Below, piece after piece: positions 8,498 through 16,143 of a DNA stretch of 44,909 bases (position 1 is the first letter of the stretch; every line of letters begins with the position of its first letter). This DNA is from JAUYIV01 sp035464675 (GTDB lineage: Bacteria; Actinomycetota; Acidimicrobiia; Spongiisociales; UBA11373). Both the position numbers and the translations under genes were made by a program. The stretch is from NCBI GenBank assembly GCA_035464675.1, contig DATHSA010000010.1, positions 1 through 44,909 of the forward strand. The letters run 5' to 3'. A model generated the notes under the pieces. The model had not been told where the DNA came from and did no database searches. It saw nothing but the letters and a program-made list of their open reading frames with translations.

Positions 8498-9592
8498 ATG
8501 GGATTCGCCCCCAGCTCGATCGCCGTCGTCCTCGGGACCCGGCCGGAGATCGTCAAGCTCGGCCATCTGATCGGGCTCCTCGGCGACTCGGCCGCGATCC
8601 TCCACACCGGGCAGCACTACGACTCGACGCTGTCGGCTGCCTTCTTCGAGGCGTTCGGGCTCCCCGAGCCATACGCAGTGCTCGGCATCGGCGGAGAGAG
8701 CCGGGGCCGCCAGATGGGTCGGGTGACGGCCGAGGTCGACGCGCTGCTCCGGGACCTCCGCCCGCGTGCCGTCGTCGTCCAGGGGGACACCAACTCGGCG
8801 GCAGGAGGCGCCATCGCCGCCAACGCCACCGAGACCCCTCTGGTGCATGTCGAGTCGGGTCTACGGTCCTTCGACCGGCGGATGCCCGAGGAGCACAACC
8901 GGGTGATCGCCGATCACCTCGCGGACCTCTGCCTGGCCCCGACCGAGACCAACCGGGCCAACCTCCTCGCCGAGGGAATCCCGGACGAGCGAATCGTCGT
9001 CACCGGCAACACCGTCGTCGAGGCCCTCCACTCGCTGCTCCCCGACCCGTCGGCCCGGCACGAGCTCCTGGCCCGTTACGGCGTCGACCCGAACGGGTTC
9101 GTCCTCAGCACCTTCCACCGGCCCGAGAACGTCGACGACCCCGCGACACTCCGGGCCGTGCTCGAACAACTCGCCGGGCTCGAGGCTCCCGTGGTCCTGC
9201 CCCTGCATCCGCGCACCCGGGACCGGCTCGACGACGCCCCGGTTCCGATCGCCGAACGGCTCACCATCGTCGATCCGGTCGGATACCCGGAGTTCCTCGG
9301 CCTCGCCGCCGAGTCGGCCATGCTCATCTCCGACTCCGGGGGCGTCCAGGAGGAGGCGTCCGTTCTCAAGCGCCCCGTGCTGGTGGTCCGCCGGTCCACC
9401 GAGCGGCCCGAGGTCCTCGGCACGTTCGCCGTTCGGGTCGACCCGGGACCGGCGATCGGGGAGCAGGCCTCGGCATGGCTGAAGGACATCGACGCCGTCC
9501 ATGAGCGGCTCGCCGGGATCCCCAGCCCGTACGGGGACGGGACCGCAAGCGAGCGATCTCTCGCGGCCATCCGGACACTGGTCGATGGCTGA
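8498..9592 (+). CDS. wecB: UDP-N-acetylglucosamine 2-epimerase, non-hydrolysing
   Basis: A 364-residue cytoplasmic enzyme that interconverts UDP-GlcNAc and UDP-ManNAc. It has the full family fingerprint: VVLGTRPEIVKL (~9-20), HTGQHYDSTLS (~34), QGDT with D97, HVESGLRS with E119, PEEHNR with E132, FHRPEN with H207, and the late ISDSGGVQEEA and STERPE motifs. These correspond to the catalytic Asp, two Glu and His of the E. coli enzyme. Length is normal for the family. With the WecC-like dehydrogenase at 3265 it gives a complete route UDP-GlcNAc to UDP-ManNAc to UDP-ManNAcA. It sits 28 bp after the membrane protein and overlaps the next GT by 8 bp. Confidence 0.95.
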   Translation: MGFAPSSIAVVLGTRPEIVKLGHLIGLLGDSAAILHTGQHYDSTLSAAFFEAFGLPEPYAVLGIGGESRGRQMGRVTAEVDALLRDLRPRAVVVQGDTNSAAGGAIAANATETPLVHVESGLRSFDRRMPEEHNRVIADHLADLCLAPTETNRANLLAEGIPDERIVVTGNTVVEALHSLLPDPSARHELLARYGVDPNGFVLSTFHRPENVDDPATLRAVLEQLAGLEAPVVLPLHPRTRDRLDDAPVPIAERLTIVDPVGYPEFLGLAAESAMLISDSGGVQEEASVLKRPVLVVRRSTERPEVLGTFAVRVDPGPAIGEQASAWLKDIDAVHERLAGIPSPYGDGTASERSLAAIRTLVDG

Positions 9593-10610
9593 CTTCGTGC
9601 GCCGCGTCGCCCGGCGGCTCCTCCGTCGCAATGCACCCGGTTCGCCCCCACTGGTGCTCGGATTCGGAGACTGGGGCTCCCTGACCGGACCCACCCTCGC
9701 CGTCTGTCATCCGGGGTGGCGAGGGGTGAGGACCGCCACCCACGCCTTCGGCGATCCGGTCGTCGAGTCCGACGACCTGCTGCGGGACGCCCCCGAGATC
9801 GTCGCGAATGCCAGGGGCGCCGGCGTCGGGACGGTGGTCGTCCACGCGTTTCCGCCGGGCGCCGACCGGTTCCTCGAGATGGCGTCGTCGGCGGGCCTGG
9901 GGACCCGAGCCGTGGTCCACTCGTCGATGACCCAGCACGGCGGAGAGGCGTTCGAGGCCGCCTTCGTGAGCCGGATCGTCGACCTGGCGTCCTCGGGCGT
10001 GATCGACCGGATCGGCTTCGTGAAGGCGGGCATGGCGGAGGCCTTCGCCGCGCTCGGGATCCCGGCGAGCCACACCCCCAACCGGGCGCCGCGCCTGCCC
10101 GAGTTCGAGCGCATCGAACTCACCGGTGCCCCTCCCCGGATCGGAGTGTTCGCCAAGCCGTTCTGGCGGAAGAACGTCGTGACCCAGCTGGGAGCAGTGG
10201 CGATCCTCGGCGGCACCGCCCACGTGATGGAGGACCCCGAAGTCGGCTATCTCGACGGACTTCCCATGGTCGTGCACGGCGAGCTGCCATGGGAACGCTT
10301 CGTCGCGCTGCAGGCGAGCGTCGACCTGAATCTCTACGTGAGCCTCTCGGAGTGCCATCCGATGAGCCCGATGGAGAGCTACCTGGCGGGAGTCCCCTGC
10401 CTGATCTCTCCCACCTCCGAGGTCTTCGCCGACGATCCGGCCCTTCGAGACCTCACCACCGTCGTCGAGATCGACGATCCCCGCGCCATCGCGAGGGCGG
10501 CTCGATCACTCATGGACGGACGGGACGCGGCCATCCCGATGGCGAGGGCCTGGATCAAGCGGTTCGACCGAGACGCGGCCCGCCACTGGGCCGACTTCAC
10601 CACCGGTTGA
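9585..10610 (+). CDS. Glycosyltransferase, GT-B fold (GT4-like, reduced N-terminal domain)
   Basis: A 341-residue protein whose second half looks like the C-terminal Rossmann domain of GT4 enzymes: RIGVFAKPFWRKNVVTQ (~180), then LPWERFVALQASVDLNLYVSLSECHPMSPMESYLAGVPCL (~225-265; note SECHPMSPMESYLAG in place of E-G-F-x-x-x-x-x-E-A). The N-terminal ~170 residues form a short alpha/beta domain lacking the usual GGxG loop. ATG 9585 is used, overlapping the end of the 2-epimerase gene by 8 bp. The next GT4 follows after one base. I infer a cytoplasmic transferase in the same glycan pathway; donor unknown. Confidence 0.72.
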   Translation: MADFVRRVARRLLRRNAPGSPPLVLGFGDWGSLTGPTLAVCHPGWRGVRTATHAFGDPVVESDDLLRDAPEIVANARGAGVGTVVVHAFPPGADRFLEMASSAGLGTRAVVHSSMTQHGGEAFEAAFVSRIVDLASSGVIDRIGFVKAGMAEAFAALGIPASHTPNRAPRLPEFERIELTGAPPRIGVFAKPFWRKNVVTQLGAVAILGGTAHVMEDPEVGYLDGLPMVVHGELPWERFVALQASVDLNLYVSLSECHPMSPMESYLAGVPCLISPTSEVFADDPALRDLTTVVEIDDPRAIARAARSLMDGRDAAIPMARAWIKRFDRDAARHWADFTTG

Positions 10611-10611
10611 C

Positions 10612-11757
10612 ATGCGAGTGGTCTTCACCCCTCATGCCTATGAGCCGGCGCTGGGCGGGGCCGAATACCACACCCGCAGGCTGGCCGAAGGGCTGGCCAC
10701 CCGCGGGCACGACGTGCATGTCGTCGTGCCCAACGTGTCCGACGCGGAGGCCTGGTACGAGTGGGGTCACGCCCGCGGGGGCCCGGCCCTCGAGATCCTG
10801 GGCGGGGCGACGGTGCACCGCATTCCGTACCTGCCGGGACGCTGGAATCTCCTGGATCGCATCGGCGACGAGGCGTCACGCATCGAGAGGGCCCGGAGGC
10901 GCTACAACCGGCACCTCCGCTCGGCGCTGGAGCCGCTGAGCCCCGACGCGATCGTGACCCTGCCCCACGCCTTCCCCAACGTCGCTGCAACGATGGCCCT
11001 CCGTCCCGGGGCTTCGTGGAAGGCGATCTACGCGCCGCTGCTCCATGAAGAGGATCCCTCATGGGCGATGGAGCCGATCACCGGCGCCGTCGCCGGGGCC
11101 GACGGGGTCATCGCCCTGACGAGCCACGAGCGCGATCGGCTGGTGGCGTCGTACGGCGCCGATCCGGAGAGGACCATCGTGCTCCCACCGGGCGTCGACC
11201 TCCCCGCGGGTGAGCCTCAGGAGCAGCGCGATCCGATCGTGCTGTTCCTGGGGAGGCGGACCGCCTCAAAACGCCTCGACGTCCTGTACGCCGCGATGCG
11301 CGTCGTCTGGCAATCGGTGCCGGAGACCCGATTCGTGGTGGCCGGGCCGCCGCCGGCGAGGGGCGAGGATCCTGCGACTGCGATGGCAGGGGAGCCCAGG
11401 GTGGAGGTCATCGGCCGGGTCGACGACCGGCAGCGGGCCCGGCTCATCGGGTCGGCACGCGTCCTCGCCAGCGCCTCCATCATCGAGGCGTTCGGGCTCA
11501 CCACTCTCGAGGCATGGGCCCACGCCACCCCGGTCGTCGTCGCCGACAGCCCGGTGAGGCGGTCCGTCGTGCGCCACGACCTGGACGGGCTCATCGCCCC
11601 CGGCCACGCCGTCGGTCTGGCCGAAGCCATCACCGCGCTGCTCACCGACCCGGCGAGGGCGCGGACGATGGGTGAGGCCGGGCGGCGTCGAGTCGAATCC
11701 GACTTCAGATGGCCGGACATCGTGAAGCACCTCGACGACTTCCTTCAGGACCTCTGA
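10612..11757 (+). CDS. Glycosyltransferase family 4
   Basis: A 381-residue GT-B retaining glycosyltransferase. The N-terminal domain opens MRVVFTPHAYEPALGGAEYH (~1-20) with the GGAE loop typical of GT4. PGVDLPAG (~192) marks the interdomain hinge, VLFLGRRTASKRLDVLY (~205-221) the donor site Arg/Lys region, and ASIIEAFGLTTLEAWAHATPVV (~286-307) the E-x-F-G-x-x-x-x-E motif. The ATG comes one base after the preceding TGA. It is the last gene of the plus-strand operon, followed by a strong GC stem-loop. Probably adds one internal sugar to the lipid-linked chain. Confidence 0.9.
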   Translation: MRVVFTPHAYEPALGGAEYHTRRLAEGLATRGHDVHVVVPNVSDAEAWYEWGHARGGPALEILGGATVHRIPYLPGRWNLLDRIGDEASRIERARRRYNRHLRSALEPLSPDAIVTLPHAFPNVAATMALRPGASWKAIYAPLLHEEDPSWAMEPITGAVAGADGVIALTSHERDRLVASYGADPERTIVLPPGVDLPAGEPQEQRDPIVLFLGRRTASKRLDVLYAAMRVVWQSVPETRFVVAGPPPARGEDPATAMAGEPRVEVIGRVDDRQRARLIGSARVLASASIIEAFGLTTLEAWAHATPVVVADSPVRRSVVRHDLDGLIAPGHAVGLAEAITALLTDPARARTMGEAGRRRVESDFRWPDIVKHLDDFLQDL

Positions 11758-11791
11758 TGGTCCGGGACCCCGTCGGCGCCGGGCGGCGTCG

Positions 11792-11831
11792 CCCCGGGCC
11801 CACCGAGCCGATCGGGTCCGGTGCGCCGGGG
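11792..11831 (+). terminator. GC-rich stem-loop after the 3265-11757 operon
   Basis: CCCCGG (11792-11797) pairs with CCGGGG (11826-11831), and inside it CACCG (11801-11805) pairs with CGGTG (11819-11823). It lies between the last operon gene and the next -10 element, so it may end the operon. No T-run follows. Confidence 0.4.
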
Positions 11832-11855
11832 TACTGCCCGCCGCGCGAGGTCCCC

Positions 11856-11861
11856 TAACCT
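11856..11861 (+). promoter_or_regulatory. Putative -10 element for the 1393-aa fusion gene
   Basis: TAACCT, with a leader of about 60 nt before ATG 11929. The leader carries an inverted repeat and a GGAAAGG ribosome binding site (11918-11924). Confidence 0.4.
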
Positions 11862-11887
11862 GCGTCCCGATCGACCGCCTGGTCGAC

Positions 11888-11914
11888 TCTGATCCAGAAC
11901 CATCCGAGATCAGA
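11888..11914 (+). promoter_or_regulatory. Inverted repeat in the 5' UTR of the fusion gene
   Basis: TCTGATC (11888-11894) and GATCAGA (11908-11914) form a perfect 7-bp inverted repeat with a 13-nt loop. It ends 3 nt before the GGAAAGG ribosome binding site. It could be a protein operator or an RNA hairpin that affects ribosome access. Confidence 0.4.
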
Positions 11915-11928
11915 CCCGGAAAGGCCAC

Positions 11929-14900
11929 ATGGGCAGAGAACCCGACGCATCCGACCTGCAGATATTGAGGCCCCCTGCCTTTTGGGTGCCCGAGAAGCTC
12001 GTCGACTCGGCATGGCACCCTCACGCCCCGTTCGCCTTCTGGGTGATCGATGTCCATCGGCCCCGAACTCTCGTCGAACTCGGCACGTACCAGGGGTTCT
12101 CGTACCTGGCGTTCTGCCAGGCGGTCGACCGCCTCGACACCGGGACTCGCTGCTATGCCATCGACCACTGGAGTGGTGACGAATACGGGGGTTTCTACGG
12201 CCAGGAGGTCTTCCAGGAACTCAGCGCGTACCACGACGGACGCTACGGGTCGTTCTCCGAACTCGTGCCCAGCACGTTCGACGACGCTGCACCCCACTTC
12301 GACGATGGATCGATAGATCTCCTCCACATCGATGGAGCCCACGGGCTGTCAGACGTCAAGAGCGACTTCGAACGCTGGCTCCCCAAGATGTCCGACCGGG
12401 GCGTCGTCCTGTTCCACGACATCAACGTCCACCGCGACGGGTTCGGCGTGCACGTCCTCTGGGAGGAGCTCAAGGCCGACCACCCCCACTTCGACTTCGA
12501 CCACGGCCACGGGCTTGGTGTCCTGGGCGTGGGCCCGAAGGCAGCGGACACCCTCGGGGACCTGTTCGCCGCGCAGGCGGATGAAGAACGAGCGCTCGAG
12601 ATCAGGCGCGCCTTCTCCCGGCTCGGCTTCGCCGTCGCCGACCTCGCCAGACTCGAGAGCGGGGTGGCCCAGCTCGAAGTCACTGACGGCCGGACGACCG
12701 AGGAACTCGTCCGGGACCTGGAGACCTCACAGCGCGAGCTAGAAGTCACGTCCAGCCGCCTGGCAGGCCTCCAGACCCGGGCCGCGCAGGACCGGTCGGC
12801 GGTCACCGCGCTCACGACCGAACTCGACGGGGCTCGCGCCCGGATCCACGCGCTGTCCGAGGAGATCGCCGCGCTCAGGTCCTCGACCAGTTGGAAGGTG
12901 ACGGCTCCGCTGCGCTGGACCATGTCCGGTCTCCGCAGGCTGCGGCGCCAGGCGAGCCGCGCCGCCAAGCTCGTGTGGTGGACCGTGACCCTCCAGCTTC
13001 CGAGGCGGCTGCGCGCCTACCGCCGGTATCGACGGGGAGACGTCGACCCGCAGAGCACGACCCAATCCCGCGAGGCAGAGCGCTTCACGAAGCCCGGCCC
13101 CCTCTACGAGGAGTTCTCGCCACCCCCACCCGGCCGCCGACCGCTCGCCAAGCTGATTGCGTACTACCTCCCGCAGTTCCACGCGATACCGGAGAACGAC
13201 GAGTGGTGGGGGCCCGGCTTCACGGAGTGGACCAATGTCGTGCGCGGAAGGCCCCGATTCGCCGGCCACTACCAGCCCCGCACACCGGGAGCACTCGGCT
13301 TCTACGACCTGACCGACCCGAAGGTCCTGCCCCGCCAGGTGGAGTTGGCGACCGCGGCGGGAATCCATGCGTTCTGCTTCTACTACTACCTGTTCGAAGA
13401 GGGGCCGATGTTGCGAGAGCCGCTGGACAGATTCCTGTCCGACCCGTCTCTCGACATGTCGTTCTGCATCATGTGGGCGAACGAGAACTGGACCCGCACC
13501 TGGGACGGGTACGACCGCGAGATCCTTCGCTCGTTCGGATACAGCGCCGACATCGAGCGCGGATGGCTCGACGACCTGGTGCGCTGCTTCTCGGACGAGC
13601 GCTACCTCCGCATCGACGGCCGCCCCGTCGTCATCGTCTACCGCCCCGCCCTCATCCCCGACGCTGCGAACGCCTTCGACCGGTGGCGGACGCACATACG
13701 CAACGAACTGGGCGTGGTACCGCTGATCCTCAACGCCCAGTGCACCGAGATGGATCCCGGTGAGTTCGGTCTAGATGGCGCCGTCGAATTTCCACCCCAC
13801 AAGCTCGGCGCCGGCCTCGCCGAACGCCGCGGCGAGGTCGAGGTGCTCGACCCCGATTACCGGGGCACGATCCGCTCCTACGCCGAACTCGTCGAGACGG
13901 CTCGATCGGAGCCCGTACCGCCGTACCCCCTCGTCCGAACCGTGTCCCCGTTCTGGGACAACGACGCCCGACGTCCCAACTGGGGCTTCACGATCGCCGG
14001 ATCGACCCCACAGCTCTACGAGCAATGGCTCGACGAGTCGATCGACTTCGCCATCGATCATCCTCTGGGATCGGAGCCCATCGTGTTCGTCAACGCCTGG
14101 AACGAATGGGCCGAGGCGGCATACCTCGAGCCCGATGTGCACTACGGCTGGGCCTACCTCAACGCCACCGCACGTGCCCTGCATCGGCCACGGGCGCTCA
14201 GGGACCGACGCAAGGTCCTCCTGGTGGGTCACGACGCCACGCCGAACGGGTCGCAACTGCTCCTGCTCAGCCTGGGGAGGATCTTCACCCGGCAGTTCGG
14301 GGTCGATGTCGAGTTCCTTCTCCTCGAGGGCGGCGAACTGCTGGACCGATACCGCGAGGTGGCGCCGGTTCGAGTGCTCGGTCCCCACGACCCGGGCTTC
14401 GACGGGCACGTGGCGATCCTTGCGTCGCGGGGGTTCTCGCGGGCGATCTCGAGCACGGTCGTCACCGGCCCGGCGCTGGAGTCCTTGAAGGCCGCCGGCT
14501 TCGCCGTGACCGCGCTCGTCCACGAGCTCGGCGGCACCATCGACGAGCGCGGCTGGAGCGACGCCGCACGGGAGATCGCCGCCCACGCCGACACCGTCGT
14601 GTTCGCCAGCGACTTCGTCGCCGACCGATTCACCGAGGGCATCCCGCCCGACAGGGTGCTGGTCCTGCCCCAGGGCCTCTACCAGCCGATCGCCGGAGCG
14701 GCCGACGACCACGGTGCCAGGACGGCCGTGCGGGCCGAACTGGGCATCGACCATGACACCCCGATCGTGCTCGGAGTGGGGAGCGCCGAACTGCACAAGG
14801 GCTTCGACCTGTTCGTCGAGTCGGCCGGGAAGGCACCCGACCTCGCGTTCGTGTGGTTGGGACACGTCGACACGAAGCTGCATCACTGGATGGTCGACGA

Positions 14901-16110
14901 GGCACCGAGGCGGGCCAACAACCTCTTCGTGCTCGACTTCTCGCCAGAGGTGAGCCGGTACTACGCGGCCGCCGACGTCTTCTACCTGCCCTCGCGCGAG
15001 GACTCATTCCCCTCGACCGTTCTCGAAGCCCTTGCTGCAGGGCTCCCGGTGGTCGCCTTCTCCGGCTCGACAGGATCCGCGGATCTCATCGCCAGGACCG
15101 GAAGGCTGGTGGAGCCGTTCGACCTCGAGGCTGCGATCGAGGCCCTCAGGGACTCGGCTCGCCTCGGGCCGGCGGTCGACAAGGCGGCTGCGGACCAGAG
15201 GCGGGAGATCGTGGAGCGCGAGTTCCGCCTGGACGACTACGCCTTCGCCCTCCTCCGGCATCTCTTCCCGGAGGTCCAGGCGGTCTCCGTCGTGGTCCCG
15301 ACGTACAACTACGGCCGGTACCTCGACCAACGGCTCCGGAGCATCTTCGATCAGACCCACCCGGTCTTCGAGGTGATCGTCCTCGACGACGCCTCCACCG
15401 ACGACACGGCGGCGGTCCTGGATCGGGTGATCGCCGAGACCGGAAGGGACATCCGGATCGTCACCTCCGGGACGAACTCCGGATCCGTCATGCACCAGTG
15501 GAGGAAGGGGGCCGAGATGGCTCGAGCCGACCTCGTCTGGATCGCCGAGGCGGACGATGCCTCACGGCCCGCATACCTCGAGCGCCTCACGGCGGAGTTC
15601 GCGACGGAGGATCCACCGGTGTTCGCCTACTCGGACTCCGCACAGATCGACGAGGAAGGCGAGCACCTCGCCGACTCGTACCGCTACTACCTCGACGAGG
15701 GCACCGACGGCCGCTTTCGCACCGATTTCCGCATGGACGGCCGCGAGTTCCTCGAGACCCTCCTCTCTGTGCGCAACGTGGTGCTCAACGCCAGCTCGGT
15801 GACCTTCCGCAGGGACCCACTCCTGAAGGTCCTCTCCGAGTTGTCCGACGAGCTCGAGTCGTACCGCTTCGCCGGGGACTGGCGCGCGTACGCCGCTCTC
15901 TGCGAGCTGGGTGATGTCGCCTTCGTGGCCACTCCTCTCAACATCAACCGGCGACACACGACCAGCACCTCCCTGGGCACCTCCGTCGACGACCATGTCG
16001 CCGAGATCATGCGAGTGCACGAGTACCTCCGGGCCACGGTCGACGACGGATCCCTTTCGCAGCGCCAGCAGGAGTACATCGACACGGTGATCGATCACCT
16101 CCGCGGCTGA
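11929..16110 (+). CDS. Four-domain glycan assembly protein: methyltransferase, coiled coil, WbsX GT, GT4, GT2
   Basis: A 1393-residue cytoplasmic fusion. Residues ~35-215 are a class I SAM methyltransferase of the Methyltransf_24 type (LVELGTYQGFSYLAF, then DLLHIDGAH and VVLFHDI). Residues ~225-318 are a charged heptad-rich coiled coil, ending in STSWKVTAPLRW (~319-330), a linker common in GT fusions. Residues ~404-750 match the WbsX family (IAYYLPQFHAIPEND, GFTEWTNV, MWANENWTRTWDG, NAWNEWAEAAYLEPD). Residues ~761-1117 are a GT4 (GVGSAELHKGFDLF, SREDSFPSTVLEALAAGLPV). Residues ~1118-1393 are a GT2 (VSVVVPTYNYGRYLD, VLDDASTDD, WIAEADD). No frame break is seen between domains. It likely adds several sugars and a methyl group; order and sugars are unknown. 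Confidence 0.9.
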   Translation: MGREPDASDLQILRPPAFWVPEKLVDSAWHPHAPFAFWVIDVHRPRTLVELGTYQGFSYLAFCQAVDRLDTGTRCYAIDHWSGDEYGGFYGQEVFQELSAYHDGRYGSFSELVPSTFDDAAPHFDDGSIDLLHIDGAHGLSDVKSDFERWLPKMSDRGVVLFHDINVHRDGFGVHVLWEELKADHPHFDFDHGHGLGVLGVGPKAADTLGDLFAAQADEERALEIRRAFSRLGFAVADLARLESGVAQLEVTDGRTTEELVRDLETSQRELEVTSSRLAGLQTRAAQDRSAVTALTTELDGARARIHALSEEIAALRSSTSWKVTAPLRWTMSGLRRLRRQASRAAKLVWWTVTLQLPRRLRAYRRYRRGDVDPQSTTQSREAERFTKPGPLYEEFSPPPPGRRPLAKLIAYYLPQFHAIPENDEWWGPGFTEWTNVVRGRPRFAGHYQPRTPGALGFYDLTDPKVLPRQVELATAAGIHAFCFYYYLFEEGPMLREPLDRFLSDPSLDMSFCIMWANENWTRTWDGYDREILRSFGYSADIERGWLDDLVRCFSDERYLRIDGRPVVIVYRPALIPDAANAFDRWRTHIRNELGVVPLILNAQCTEMDPGEFGLDGAVEFPPHKLGAGLAERRGEVEVLDPDYRGTIRSYAELVETARSEPVPPYPLVRTVSPFWDNDARRPNWGFTIAGSTPQLYEQWLDESIDFAIDHPLGSEPIVFVNAWNEWAEAAYLEPDVHYGWAYLNATARALHRPRALRDRRKVLLVGHDATPNGSQLLLLSLGRIFTRQFGVDVEFLLLEGGELLDRYREVAPVRVLGPHDPGFDGHVAILASRGFSRAISSTVVTGPALESLKAAGFAVTALVHELGGTIDERGWSDAAREIAAHADTVVFASDFVADRFTEGIPPDRVLVLPQGLYQPIAGAADDHGARTAVRAELGIDHDTPIVLGVGSAELHKGFDLFVESAGKAPDLAFVWLGHVDTKLHHWMVDEAPRRANNLFVLDFSPEVSRYYAAADVFYLPSREDSFPSTVLEALAAGLPVVAFSGSTGSADLIARTGRLVEPFDLEAAIEALRDSARLGPAVDKAAADQRREIVEREFRLDDYAFALLRHLFPEVQAVSVVVPTYNYGRYLDQRLRSIFDQTHPVFEVIVLDDASTDDTAAVLDRVIAETGRDIRIVTSGTNSGSVMHQWRKGAEMARADLVWIAEADDASRPAYLERLTAEFATEDPPVFAYSDSAQIDEEGEHLADSYRYYLDEGTDGRFRTDFRMDGREFLETLLSVRNVVLNASSVTFRRDPLLKVLSELSDELESYRFAGDWRAYAALCELGDVAFVATPLNINRRHTTSTSLGTSVDDHVAEIMRVHEYLRATVDDGSLSQRQQEYIDTVIDHLRG

Positions 16111-16127
16111 ACCGAGTGCCGTCGGTT
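16110..16127. terminator. Small stem-loop between convergent genes
   Basis: AACCGA (16110-16115) and TCGGTT (16122-16127) pair around a 6-nt loop in the 33-bp gap between the fusion gene and the convergent GT2 gene. The stem is short and there is no T-tract. Confidence 0.3.
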
Positions 16128-16143
16128 GATGCGCCCGGTCCGG

